This document shows positions 32,496-43,230 of a DNA stretch of 64,000 nt, in pieces. Below the pieces are notes generated by a model. The model had not been told where the DNA came from, searched no databases, and saw only the letters and a program-made list of their open reading frames with translations. The number at the start of each line of letters is the position of its first letter. Within the stretch, counting starts at the first letter, position 1. The translations under genes and the position numbers were made by a program. Source of the DNA: Bipolaris cookei. Lineage: Eukaryota > Ascomycota > Dothideomycetes > Pleosporales > Pleosporaceae. The stretch spans positions 1 to 64,000 of the forward strand of contig NRSV01000083.1 in the NCBI GenBank assembly GCA_002286855.1. Reading direction: 5' to 3'.

Positions 32496-33609
32496 ACGTG
32501 GTTCACAAGCGAGCGGCCACCCAAAGCGAGTGGCCACCTCCCCACCAACGCGTCGACGTCGACACCTTATCACGCACTTTTATCACAGTCAATAAACTAT
32601 CGCGATATACTAAATTAATTATCGGAATCGCTACTATCACTTGCACTATCTATCTCAACTGCGCGGGTACGAGCGTTATGTCCAGTCTGCTTGCAACGCC
32701 CACACCGCCTCTCTCCTCGCACCCTCTTCGACGCACTCTCACCATTGCCACGACTGCTTCCCGCCTGTTCAGCTAATACTTCTTGTACCTCGCCTACAGT
32801 AAGAGTCTCTTCTGTCTGTACGTATCGCCGCTTGCGGCTCTTACGCTTGTTTGATTCGTCTAGAGCCTCTTGAAGAGTAGCCGGCGACCCGAAGCGCCCA
32901 CGCCTTGGATCACGGTAACCCACTCACGGTTACCTGGCTGGATCCGCTTCTTTTTGCCATATCCTTCTGAGCCTGTGATAACTAACTGTGATAAAATCTT
33001 GCCCATCATAAGGCCAGTTTCATCAAAGTTATAGATATCATCGTCCACAATACCCCAGTTCTGCTTTGTCGCCTGGACTAAGTCGAACCAGCGCTGGATA
33101 GCCGCTGGGTCCTCGCAGGCGGCTTGCTGGTGATCATAAGGACGGCTCTAGCGCGTACAGATCTCAAGAGTTCGCTTGACAAAGTTATCAACCCAGTTCT
33201 TGCCAGTAGAGTTGCTCTCCCGCTCATGCAATAGTTTATCAGCCATTGCTCGAACGTCAGGCTTTGTAGGCGCAAATGCTCGCGCAAACTCTTCAAGTAT
33301 ACGCTCAAATACAGCCTCCTCTTCTAGCTTATTTAGGCGCTTCGAGTTCGCTTCGCAGTCGCGTCGAAAGCGTGTCCTAGTGTCTCTACGCTGGAGTGTT
33401 CTTCGTGGGACGTTGTAGATAGAGGCAGCACGTCTTTGGCTTTTAACACGTTGAGATTGGTAATCAGAAAGAGCAAGCTGGAGATCTGCTTCAGTGTAGA
33501 AAGTTTGAGTGGTGCGTTGTTGAGACATTACGTGATGTTGTCTCGACGTCGACGCGCCGGTGCAAAGTGGTGCGCTTGCTTGGGTGGCGCGCTCGCTTGT
33601 GAATTACGT
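32496..33609 (-). mobile_element. Internally deleted pogo-like transposon F3
   Basis: Ends ACGTGGTTCACAAGCGAGCGG (left) and ACGTAATTCACAAGCGAGCG (right, read inward), flanked by TA at 32494-32495 and 33610-33611. Each end has two AAGCGAG-type units 17 bases apart. The transposase between them lacks its central catalytic part. The right flank is LINE sequence, so it inserted into a LINE. Confidence 0.9.
32615..33528 (-). pseudogene. Deleted F3 transposase
   Basis: N-terminal part from 33528: MSQQRTTQTFYTEADLQLAL, psq HTH (SQRRAASIYNVPRRTLQRRD), CENP-B-like HTH, then a shift near 33145 and IYNFDETGLMMG (first acid) up to EWVTVIQGVGASG at about 32900. There it jumps to the tail ALDESNKRKSRKRRYVQTEE and the knuckle CGRCKQTGHNART, in which the last Cys of CCHC is replaced by R. 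The second and third catalytic acids lie in the deleted part. In the nearly intact copy at 7.5 kb about 230 more codons are present here. Confidence 0.85.
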
Positions 33610-33611
33610 TA

Positions 33612-33980
33612 TCGCTATTTGCTTTCTCATCTTCCACTTATACTTTGCAGCATAAGGATTAGAATTGAGAGTAATGGCTTTCCTTCTATATTGTTCAAGA
33701 GATATGAACCGTTCCGTGTCGCCTAGCTGTTTTATTCGTGTGCCTATAACAGCTAGACTAGTTCTACTAGAGATAGGGTCTAGTTTAGTCGCCTCTTTTG
33801 CTAGGATATCTGCTTTCTCATTTCCCATAATGTCCTGGTAGCCTGGTACCCAGCGTACCGTGGCTATTAGGCCTTTTTCTTGAGGTTTCTTTACTGCTCT
33901 TATACATCTAAGTTGCCATTCTTGTCCAGCGTTGTCTGAAGCAGATTGTAGTCTATGTATTTGTGAGGGGCTGCGCAAAG
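33612..33980 (-). mobile_element. LINE RNase H fragment
   Basis: On the minus strand: GQEWQLRCIRAVKKPQEKGL, VPGYQDIMGNEKADILAKEA, DPISSRTSLAVIGTR, and NPYAAKYKWKMRKQIA, closely matching the intact copy at 49961-51106. It is cut at 33611 by the F3 insertion. Confidence 0.85.
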
Positions 33981-34588
33981 GTTGCCGATGCCTGGTAACG
34001 AGATTGTATTTGATAGAGAGCTAAGCTTCTAAGCTACGTAGCTATCTATATATAATGCTAGCTGCCCATGCAACAGTCGGGCCGATAAAACCTACTCGCT
34101 CTGGGTGTCGGTCGGATTCTGTGTCTGACGTCCGAACGTAGTTCGGACGGTATGCGCGCCGAATCCCGGTACTCTAGGTGGCATCTGGATTCTAGGAGCA
34201 AGCCGAGATTCCATCGAGGAACAACACAACAACTAGGCTCTAGCCTACCACACCATAGATCTGTGAGAAATAGCTTCGCCCATAGCTTGCTTTGATAGGG
34301 AATTGTAATGACTGGTTAAAACTATCAGTTCAAGCTTGAGAATCGAGAAAATCAAGAAAGCGCCAAAGGCTTTCAGAAATATACCGCTATTAGATCACCA
34401 ATCACTGGAGAAGGTATAACACTAGGTTGTGGCCGCTTGGCATACCAATGGCCCGAGAAGCTGTAAGCAAATATCAGATTCCGGCCACTTGGCACACCGA
34501 TAGCCCGAGAAGCTGTGATATAAGACATTCTCAGTCTCTTTTTCTATGAAATACATATCAAAACCTCCATTTACAGTCTTAAGTAATT
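33981..34588. promoter_or_regulatory. Spacer and GH31 promoter with 36-base direct repeat
   Basis: 34431-34466 and 34483-34517 are imperfect direct copies with the core GGCCRCTTGGCAYACC and a shared GCCCGAGAAGCTGT end, 52 bases apart, 70-160 bases before the GH31 start. A gatataag element follows at 34517. They could be paired regulator sites. The first part (34013-34230) has repeats also seen at 37.6, 38.2, 40.5 and 51.7 kb. Confidence 0.5.
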
Positions 34589-37200
34589 ATGGGCTTACTA
34601 CTTTTTCTTCTTCTTTCTTGCTTAATCATAGCTAAGTTTTCAATAAAGTTCTCAGATAAAACGCTACACCAGCAACCTGAAAACAGAACTAGTCCGCTAC
34701 ACATCATTAATGGCCACGAACGCCTTCGCATAGAGCCGTGGGGTCACAATTCAATTCGTATACGGGCATCTTTATATCAAGATGTTACAGGGAACGAGCT
34801 GGGTGCTTTGCTAGAAACTCCGTTAAACGAATGCGGTACGGAGTGTTTGAAAAGCCCTCTAAAGATATCTTATCACAACAACTCCGCCGTACGAAACGGC
34901 TTAATCGAAATAACCGTTTCAAAGAACAAGATGAGATTTTGGCGAAGAAATGGTGTTGGTCGTGAGCTTCTTTTTGAAGAGCTATGGCCTCAGGTAATAA
35001 AACTCCGCAATCCAGTGAGAGATTTTAGGCACTCACTTAATTGGTAAGCATGGTAAAATGGCACGCGACTGGTCATTTGATACTTCGGGAGTCACCTCAA
35101 GGCCTTCTGCAACATTCTCTTTTACTTTGGATAAAGATGAGCAGATGTTTGGTCTGGGACAGCACCAGACTGGGAAACTGAATAAGAAACCAGGGTAAGC
35201 ACTTCATTTTCCAGAAACTCTTTATATGTTAATCTAGATAGAACATATAATTTCCGGCATTATCAATCCGAGACAACAATTCCATTTCTTATCTCGTCAA
35301 AAACTTACGGCTTCTTATGGAACGTCCCCAGTATGGGTCACGTAACTCTTAATGACAACAATATTCAATGGGCTACGGAATCGGCGATGGTAGTTGACTA
35401 TGGTGTGTTAGTGCCTGAATTTCTGGCTATAACTAACAAATTGTAGTTGTATCTGTGGCTAAAAAGGGCGACTTTAGAACACTTGTGGAAACTCATAGTT
35501 CGATAACAGGACGGGCTCCTTCCTTTCCAAAGTATGGTCGTGGTTATATTCAATCCAAGACTAGATACAAAAACCAAAATGAAGTGTTACGTATAGCAGA
35601 AGGATTCCAGAAGCATAAAATCCCAGTGTCAATGATTCAGATTGGTAAGCATAGAAACCTTGAACTCTATTTCTTCAACTCTAATTCACTTCCCAAAGCT
35701 AACAGAAACTGGAAGATGCACCTCACTGGCGCGCTTTTGGCGACTTCGCATTCGATCGATTAAAATTTCCTGATCCAGCGCTGCTTGTGAAAATGGTTCG
35801 CAAGTTGACAAATGGAGCACGCATTATTGCAAATCTCTGGCCCCTCATTGAACCTTCATCCGAGAACTGGCTTGATTATTTATCTTCTGGTCTTGTTGCT
35901 GGATCGACACAAGGCACTGGGGTAGTAGAGTTTTTCAATGGTACAGCTATGCATCTTCTTGACTACACTAATCCTATGACTAGAAATAAAACCTGGAGTA
36001 AGATAGTTGATAATTATTACAAATTCGGAATACGAGATTTCTTACTGGATTGTACAGAAGGAGGTGGTGTTGGAGAAGTATGTGTAATCGATCTATCATC
36101 TAAATCCTACTCTGACTTTAATAGGGGTTTTCATTCAAAACCAAGACGATGTATTCTCTCCAAGTGGTACCTTATACACGTCCAAATTTTGTTTACTCGG
36201 TTGGCACTCAGTCTGAGGTTGGAGCAATTTTTCCATTCTATGGTCAGAAGATGATCCACGACGGTCTAGCAACTTTGGGTGTCCCACCTGGAGATAACGA
36301 GGAAGGCAAGGGAATTTCATTTTCTAGAAGTGCATGGCTTGGATCTCAACGGTTTTCCAATGTCCTTTGGAGTGGTGATATTGATGGAAGCTGGGAGTCG
36401 TTCCGTGCCCAGATAACAGCAGGCCTCAATGTTCAAGTAAGTGAAGCAAAAACACTCAAGGCAAACTTGACACTAACAGCCTGCCCTTAGCTTGCTGGAA
36501 TCACATGGTGGGCTTCTGACATTGGCGGCTACTATGCTAAAACAGGATACCATGGTAACATATCCGATCCACAATATCAAGAGCTCTATGTTCGATGGTT
36601 TCAGTACGGAACGTAAGATGTCGAACAGATCTAAACTGGTAATCTTAGCTGAATTGAATTCACAGATTTAACCCAGTGATGAGAGCACATGGGCGGCGCA
36701 AGTGTCTTCCGAAAGATCAAGACGGATTCGACTCTTGTCCCAACGAGCCTTGGTCATTCGGAAAAGTTGTTTTTCCTCACATTACGCGATTCATCCACCT
36801 ACGGTATACAATGGACCTTTATATTAAAGCCTTGTTCAAAGAAGCTAGCAGGTCTGGGACGCCGCTCCAAAGGCCTCTTTTCTTTGATTTTGCCACAGTC
36901 GATCCGTATACGATCATGTACGCTGAAGAGCTCAAAAATCAATTTATGTTCGGGCCGAACTTGTTGATCGCTGTTATAACTATTCCAGGTGCTTCGAAGT
37001 GGAGAGTATACTTGCCTGTTGACACAGTTCAGAAGGAGCAAAACAACGGCAGCGCTAACACCACACTGTGGAGAGATTGGTGGTCAGATGAAATTCACTA
37101 CGGCGGGAACTTTGTTACACTAAACATTTCTATAGCTAGAATCCCTGTGTTTTACAGAGGGACTAGGCAAGACTTGTTGGCTGGAAGAATTATTGGTTGA
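34589..37200 (+). CDS. Secreted glycoside hydrolase family 31
   Basis: Eight exons: 34589-34993, 35049-35194, 35242-35402, 35447-35644, 35716-36077, 36125-36436, 36491-36612, 36666-37200, all in phase, 746 residues. A hydrophobic N-terminus (MGLLLFLLLSCLIIA) looks like a signal peptide. GH31 landmarks: MFGLGQHQTG, IQIDAPHWRAFGDFAFD, FLLDCTEGGGVGE (nucleophile aspartate region) and VLWSGDIDGSWESF (acid/base region), then WWASDIGGY. Members act as alpha-glucosidase, alpha-xylosidase or sulfoquinovosidase; the substrate is not decided here. The C-terminal beta domain after IPVFYRG, about 100 residues in relatives, is nearly missing: the frame ends LLAGRIIG shortly before a LINE tail. Exon structure is otherwise sound, so the gene is either recently truncated or short-tailed. 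Confidence 0.85.
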
Positions 37201-37371
37201 TATGTCGAAAGGTTTCGAAGGCTGCAAAGCAGGATATTCTAAGGCGGCCTAGGAAGATAAAACGAGATCGAGAAAACAGTTCTCGGCTACAAATATAGTT
37301 ACGTAAGAAAAACAATTCACTATTTTACTACTTGCGATTACTACTATGTTTGTATCTTCTCCGCAACCCTA

Positions 37372-37565
37372 TTATTATTCCATTATAGTCTATTTAGCTC
37401 GAGGCAATCTAAGAATTTGCCCAAAGGCCGTTCTATGGGGTTTATTTATAGTAGGGGAGTTTAGATGTGTGGTGTGACTATGGTGCTTCGGCCTTTGTTA
37501 AGTTAGGCTCTCGTAGCTTTCTTAACACCTGATGCTGAAGAGCAGTTGGGTGTAAAAGGCTGGAC
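37372..37565 (-). mobile_element. LINE 3' tail fragment
   Basis: tattattccattatagtcta, the ggccgttctat block and gcttcggcctttgtt match the other LINE tails. Minus orientation. It lies 170 bases behind the GH31 stop. Confidence 0.75.
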
Positions 37566-38269
37566 TTAAGAGAGTGCTATACCAAGGGCAATGCTGGGTG
37601 TAACAAAGTTATATTCGATAGAGAGCTAGCAGCTATATACTCGAGAGCTTATATCTTCGTACCAGAGTTCACAACAAGCAATTAAGTGGAGATCAAAAGG
37701 TCCAACTTGACTTGCTTGATTACCTATTAGAGCCTAGTTATTTCCTATAAAGGTTTAACTTCTACCTATATAGGTAAGTGGGTCTCTGAAGGTCAATAAC
37801 TTGACTTGCTTGTTACGAACTCTGCTTCGTACGGACCGGAGAAATATACTCTCCAGTTGATCTGAGCATCAAATCTGAGCGCTGCATCCAAAAGCGGTTC
37901 GGATGGGCAGAATCCGGGTGCTATGGCCTTGTCAGATGGAAACCCATCTGGTGGATTATGAGCCAAGCCAGCTGTCGCAGGAGGAAAAAATGTAACATGT
38001 CACTGTGTCGTAGCCTATGCAAGGCTGCAGAAACAATGACTTTAGCTGAGCTGAAGCGATAAGCCACTGTCACAGTAACAAGGATGCACAACCTCAAAAA
38101 TAAAAAGCAACAGCTATACACCATAAATAAACGAAGATGGTAGATAGCAGATCAATTCAATCATTGCCCACAAGCATCAAATCTGACAGGCCTACACCCG
38201 AATTCTGTGATCGCGCACCGAGATATCATCGAGGAGCTCTACCAAAGGGCGTCTAGCCCGTTACAGTAA
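37566..38269. other. Spacer with dispersed repeats
   Basis: No gene. The segment 38170-38260 contains a block (gcaccgagatatcatcgagg, ctaccaaagggcgtct) also present at 40490-40545, and ttcgatagagagcta at 37616 recurs at 34010 and 51715. The class is unknown; a decayed LTR is possible. Confidence 0.4.
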
Positions 38270-38668
38270 CCTCCCTATCCCTATATTACGGCAAATACAG
38301 CTTCAAAAAGTATGACGAACTAATCGGCAACACATGCGGCGGGCCCCCAGTGTGTGCAATATGAAACGTGATACTCTCGTACCTAGTAACAGGTACACGA
38401 CCCGACGCCATGACAAGTTCGAGCAGGTGCTAACAATCTTCTTGGCTGTTTTTTTCGACAATATCCCAAAAGGTTTGTATGGTGGCACTGATGGCGCTGT
38501 AGCCTTCTTCGTATTTTGTACAGCGTTTGAGGTTGGCGATGGACATGTGCTGGGTGCCTTCGACGAGGGCGCGGAGGGTGGCGGGGGGGAAGAAGTGGAG
38601 GCTCTTGGGTTTGATGTAGTTTAGGAAGCCTTTGATGTATCGGCAACAACATGTCGGGCTTTGTAGCT
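38270..38668 (-). pseudogene. HECT E3 ubiquitin ligase C-terminal fragment
   Basis: On the minus strand: IKPKSLHFFPPATLRALVEG, LKRCTKYEEGYSA, IQTFWDIVEKNSQEDC, a stop, LLELVMASGRVPVTRYESITF, then GGPPHVLPISSSYFLKLYLP and another stop, YRDRE. This is the C-lobe of a HECT ligase (RVPV, LPTSxTCF and LLLPEY motifs). The active-site motif TCF reads SYF, so the catalytic cysteine is lost. The fragment ends at the TA where transposon F5 begins (38669-38670). The rest of the gene is not in the window. Confidence 0.75.
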
Positions 38669-38670
38669 TA

Positions 38671-39802
38671 ACGTGGTGGATAAGCGAGTTGGCCAGGCAA
38701 GCGAGTTGGCCACCCCACCAAGTTTGCGCATCACTAAAGACGTATATCTTAACAACGTGATAGTATAATATATAAAAAGTGATGGAGTAGACTAGGCAGT
38801 ATCTAGAGTATCTCTCTTGCATGTACACGAATTATGGCCAGTCTCTCTACACCTGCTACACCGCGCTAGAGCCTGGCGGCTGACACCTGATCGCTCTCCT
38901 CCTTGACGCTCTTCATGAGCAATCTGCTGATCAGCCTCGCGCTGAGCGAGTAGATCTTCTCCAGCCCCCTTTGTTAGCACTCCTTGCTTCTGTATCCGCT
39001 TCTTTTTACGCTGCCTACGTTTTGTGGCTGCCTCATTAGCCTTCTCAAGGCTGGCGATCCGACGGTGGGACTGCCCGGCCAGCTGCGTTGATTGCAGCGA
39101 TCAACGTCACCTACTCACGATTGCCTGGCTCGATAGCTTTTGGCCGGCCTCTTCTTTCTGACGCTGTTACGATAAGCTGAGTCGTGATCTTGCCTATCAT
39201 AAAGCCAGCTTCGTCAAAGTTATAGACGTCCTTGTCACAGATGCCGTACTTGGCCTTTGTCTGTTCTATAAGCTCAAAACAGCTCTTAATTAAGACTGGA
39301 TCTTCACATAGAGCTCTCTGCCTATCATACGGTCGATTAAAACGCGTCACAAGTCTGTCTGTACGTTTGACGAAGTTAGCTGGCCACTTCTGCCCAACCT
39401 GGCCAGCGCCGCGCGCAGCCAGGAGTTTATCAGCCATATCACGCACAGCTGCGTAGGTAGGCGAAAATCCACGTAGATCTAGATCAAGTATATGATCAAC
39501 TATCACCTCCTCTTCTAGCTTAGTAAGCTTCTTTGAGTTGGGCTGGCAATCGCGTCGGGCAGGCTTCCCATCGCGCCTGTTCTGTAGCGTTGATCGTGTC
39601 ACGTTAAATGTCGCTGCTGCACGTCGGTTACTCTGGGTTTGATGAGTATTAAGAGAAGAGATAGCAAGCTGGATATCCGCTTCGTTCGAAGGCATTTAGA
39701 ACATATAGTGTGGAGTAGTTGTATATATAGAGTTAAACCACGTGCGCAAACTTGGTGGGGTGGCCAACTCGCTTGCTTGGCCAACTCGCTTATCCACCAC
39801 GT
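38671..39802 (-). mobile_element. Internally deleted pogo-like transposon F5
   Basis: Both ends begin ACGTGGTGGATAAGCGAGTT, with a second AAGCGAGTTGGCCA unit 17 bases on, and TA on each side (38669-38670, 39803-39804). Total 1,132 bases. The transposase lacks its middle. The right TA is shared with the next element F6, so the two are tightly adjacent. Confidence 0.92.
38792..39695 (-). pseudogene. Deleted F5 transposase
   Basis: From the ATG at 39695: MPSNEADIQLAISSLNTHQT, psq HTH (SNRRAAATFNVTRSTLQNRR), Tc5/CENP-B-like HTH, then VYNFDEAGFMIG (first catalytic aspartate) to EPGNRE at 39111. The frame then jumps past about 250 residues to the tail ending in the knuckle CSRCRETGHNSCTC at about 38830. 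The other two catalytic acids are missing. It would need a partner transposase to move. Confidence 0.85.
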
Positions 39803-39804
39803 TA

Positions 39805-42385
39805 GGGTACCCAGGGCTGCGCACGCTTTCGGGCCGCGCACAGCGAACACCATTATCACCAACACCAACATGAGGTTATTAAGCCACACTATAGCGTTGT
39901 ATACAGATAAGATATTAGTTCTTTACTAAGTAGACCCTTACAAATATTTTGTACTATCTGAATTTTGACGGGAGCGTAACGTTGCGGCCCGACTTAGTGA
40001 TGTGAGCCGGTGTAGGCAATGGAGCTTGTATGGGCTCATCTGAACGCCCACGCCGTAGGCCACCACCACCTGATCGTTTTTGACGCTTCTTGGGCTTAGG
40101 TGGTGCGTTTAGAGCTTTACTCTTGCCTTTTTGGAAAGTTTGAAGAGCTTTATCATGGTTTTTCTGCTGCTTTTGGAGCTCTCTTTGGGCTACTTTCTCA
40201 GCCTTCTCCTTCTCCTTCACCCTCTTGTCTCTCTCTCTCTTCTCTCGAGCCTACTGTTTAGCCTTTTCGCCTAGGACTTTGTTGGCATCTTGAAGCTTCT
40301 TAGCATCAGCTTTTCGAGCTTCTTCTACTAGTAATTCAGCGTCTTTTCTGTAAGGGTGCGATGGGTTAACCATAAGTGCAAGGTAAACGATGATGAACTC
40401 GATAAAGAGCTATCTACCTCTTTGTGCAGTCGCTTATTTACCTATTCGGACAAAGATTATGCCGAACGTCTGAGCGCTGCTTAGGCGGTGAACAGGATCC
40501 GAGATTCCATCACGTGTGCTATCAAGGAGCTACCCAAAGGGCGTCCAGTCCATCCCAGCTAGCTATCACGAAAGCTTGTTAGATTTGATGGATTTTCAAT
40601 TATGGGGGTTCAAAAAGTTCTTATTGTATCGAGGTAGCTACACGGAGCGATTATATGCACAACGAAGATGAGTAAGCAGATGACCAAGAGTCACGTGAGG
40701 ATGCGGCTCACCGTAAATCGTCAGAACTGCGGTACCAGGCTGACACCTACTTCTGACAAGGCTACAGGCCAAGTACTACCAATGAATGCTTCAGCCTCTT
40801 ACATTTTCTGACTCTTTCATCCCGAGCTTCTTGAAGTTTTCGAGGTGAGTAGAAGACAGCGTCAGTAGGACGCGTTTGCTTCCCTCCAAGAGGCAGGCGT
40901 CTGCCACGCTTTGTACGCTTATTTTTGGTGTCAAGTGGTGTAAGCAGCCCCTCTTTCTCAAGCTGTAGGAGCTTGTCCCGAGTATTAGCGCGGTGAATTG
41001 CTCCTTCAAGCTTCCGGACTAGTTCATTACTGTTATCCTTCGCTACCTGGGCTAGTAATCGCTGTGTACGCTTCCAGTCAGCATGAGAGAGATGAAGTGG
41101 GTCCATATTATCGGTCTGTAGAGGTGGGATAATGTGATCAAACCTCTTCGTGACTATTGTCTGATCCATGGGCCAGATGCCAGTGGCTTCAAAAGCAGCG
41201 ATAATATTAGCTTTGGTGAAGGAGGATGCGTACGCTGACTTAAATAAGCGATAGAAATCAGCTTTTACCACTGAAAGAAGCCCTTGGGAGCGTTGTTGTT
41301 GCCGCAAGAGTTCAGACGAGTAGTAAGACGAGAGGGGCTCAAATATACCAACATCAAGAGGCTGGAGCGTAAGAGTTGAATAGGATCGAATCACCATCAC
41401 CATAATACGATTTTTGATGGAGTATTCCAAAAACTCCTTCGTAATGTGGCTCCCATGGCCGTCACAGACAAGTAACCGCCACGACCGACGAGCTTTCTTT
41501 TTGGTGAATTGATCAAACCTCTTCAGCCATGCTAGACCAAGCTTCTGATTAGTCCAGCTTGTTGGGGTTGAGGTGATGTTGATTTGATCGTCTGTAGGTG
41601 GGATCTCTTCTACCCAAGTGTCCCATATATCGTACGCCTCACTTGACATAATGATAGACGTCGGCAGTGTCATCCCATCTGCACAGATCGTTGGCATGAT
41701 GGTTATCCACTCTGTTGCCGTCTTGCACGGCTGCTCTTGCTGCATCCTTTACCCAAACAAGCTTACTAAACACCCTCTTTGACTTATTCTGTACACCAAT
41801 TAAGAAACCCTTCTCATCCATATTAAAGGCGAGACGCCTCTCTATCTTATGCTCTACTATTTTTTTGATGTAGTATATCAAAATACGAGTCATACTTATC
41901 AATAGAATCAGCCTGGTGGCGTACGCGATCAATACTAGGTGCCCAGCGAGAGATAAGGTGGTCGTGGTTTCGGTGAAGGAAGCGATCAACCCAGCTCATT
42001 GACACCGGGTCCCCAAAGATTTCTGAGCCGAAATTCTATATCATCTCTCTCGTAGGTGGTAGCCTTGTATGAAGCTCCTCTATATACCGTACAAGCTCCA
42101 GCTCTTGTGGTGGCAGTAGGGATTGTCTCATCCCATCACTGGAGGCTTTATCGCGTGAAACCCCTCGCCACCTTCGTGAGACAGCACTTCGGCTGCAACC
42201 GTATTTGGCAGCAACTTCTCGATATACAAAAGATTCTACAAAGTCGCGCAATTTCAAATCTTGGATCGCTTTATCGACAGCGTTCGTATTGATAGAGTTA
42301 CGACGCGTTGAAGTTTGTGGGTTGTTTGTGGTTGTGGGGTGGGCTGTGCGCGGCCCGAAAGCGTGCGCAGCCCGGTGGGGTACCC
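39805..42385 (-). mobile_element. pogo-like DNA transposon F6
   Basis: Ends GGGTACCC...GGGCTGCGCACGC at the left and the inverted form at the right, flanked by TA (39803-39804 and 42386-42387). In each end GGGCTGCGCACGC and GGGCCGCGCACAGC sit 17 bases apart. The element does not begin ACGT. It holds one transposase, with an extra insertion of about 370 bases at 40385-40755. Confidence 0.88.
39954..42257 (-). pseudogene. F6 transposase, interrupted
   Basis: The N-terminus (42257 on) has an HTH: YREVAAKYGCSRSAVSRRWR. Then MDEKGFLIGVQNKSKRVFSK (first acid) and, after a shift near 41740, an open frame 41745-40762 with SWTNQKLGLAWLKRFD, LLVCDGHGSH (second acid) and LQPLDVGIF (third acid). After DAVFYSPRKLQEARDE it ends, and 370 bases of unrelated repeat follow. 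The coiled-coil basic tail resumes at about 40370 (EARKADAKKLQDANK), has a stop at about 40252, and ends SGRNVTLPSKFR at 39954. No zinc knuckle: the tail is lysine-rich instead. Confidence 0.8.
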
Positions 42386-42387
42386 TA

Positions 42388-43002
42388 TAGTAGGAGCAGA
42401 AATACTAACCCGCGTTGTCTGCGTAGTATACTATTGAACATGAGCGCCTTCTCTTGGCGACCTATCAAGTTTTACTAGAAAGCAACATGTTGGACATGCG
42501 CATAACTCTCGCGTGGATAAGTAAGCTGCAGGTGGCCGATCGTGGCAATCACTGCTAAGACAACTCTGATCAAAAAAGGGTTGCTAATTGGTCAAGAGTA
42601 TAGGCGACAGATGGCTGAAGAACCCTCTACGATGAGCTTTGAGGTACACGGGCCACTCATTACTTTTTTTAATAGCTACGTTTGCCCAATAAAGACACGG
42701 CGAGAGCTCAGATTTGGCATCCTTCGGCTAGCTTGTTCTGTGCAACTAATCCTCGATGGATATAGGTCTGGGTTTCCAAAATTGTTTAGAGTAGCTTTCA
42801 TTCAAACGCGATATTCTCGCCGAAGTTCGACGTCAATACAAGGAGGTCAAAGGCAGTAGTATGTGACAATGAACCTTTTGTTCCACGGTTTATGCCGGCA
42901 TATGCTCGTCTCGAATAGAATCGTAATACATTGCCACGCTGCTAGAGCTCGGCGAGCTACTTTGTTTGGCTTGATTTTTATCTGACAATTGTTAATGTGT
43001 AC
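42388..43002. other. Unrecognised segment between transposons
   Basis: Sequence between F6 and F8. A plus-strand frame 42542-42859 begins MAITAKTTLIKKGLLIGQEY; no domain is recognised. The material would be older target sequence of the F8 insertion, since a transposase-like tail resumes at 47349 after F8. Confidence 0.35.
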
Positions 43003-43230
43003 TACTCTGGCCCAACGGCTGCTGTAGCAGAATTTCAATGAAATTGCCCGTGCTCCGCATGGGCTTATCACCTCAATGATAACAATATGTTTCAATTGTA
43101 AATTCAAGCCAAATAGATAACGTACCTCACGGCTTGGCCGGACACTTTTGCCAAGCCCTCACCAAAACCACCACATTATGGCACAGAATGGCCCGCATTA
43201 GGCCTATATTAAGCAATGCGACACGAGATA

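Noticed and set aside
34589..37200. GH31 locus as a frameshifted pseudogene
   Set aside because: Every frame change is explained by a GT-AG intron of 44-71 bases; catalytic regions are kept.
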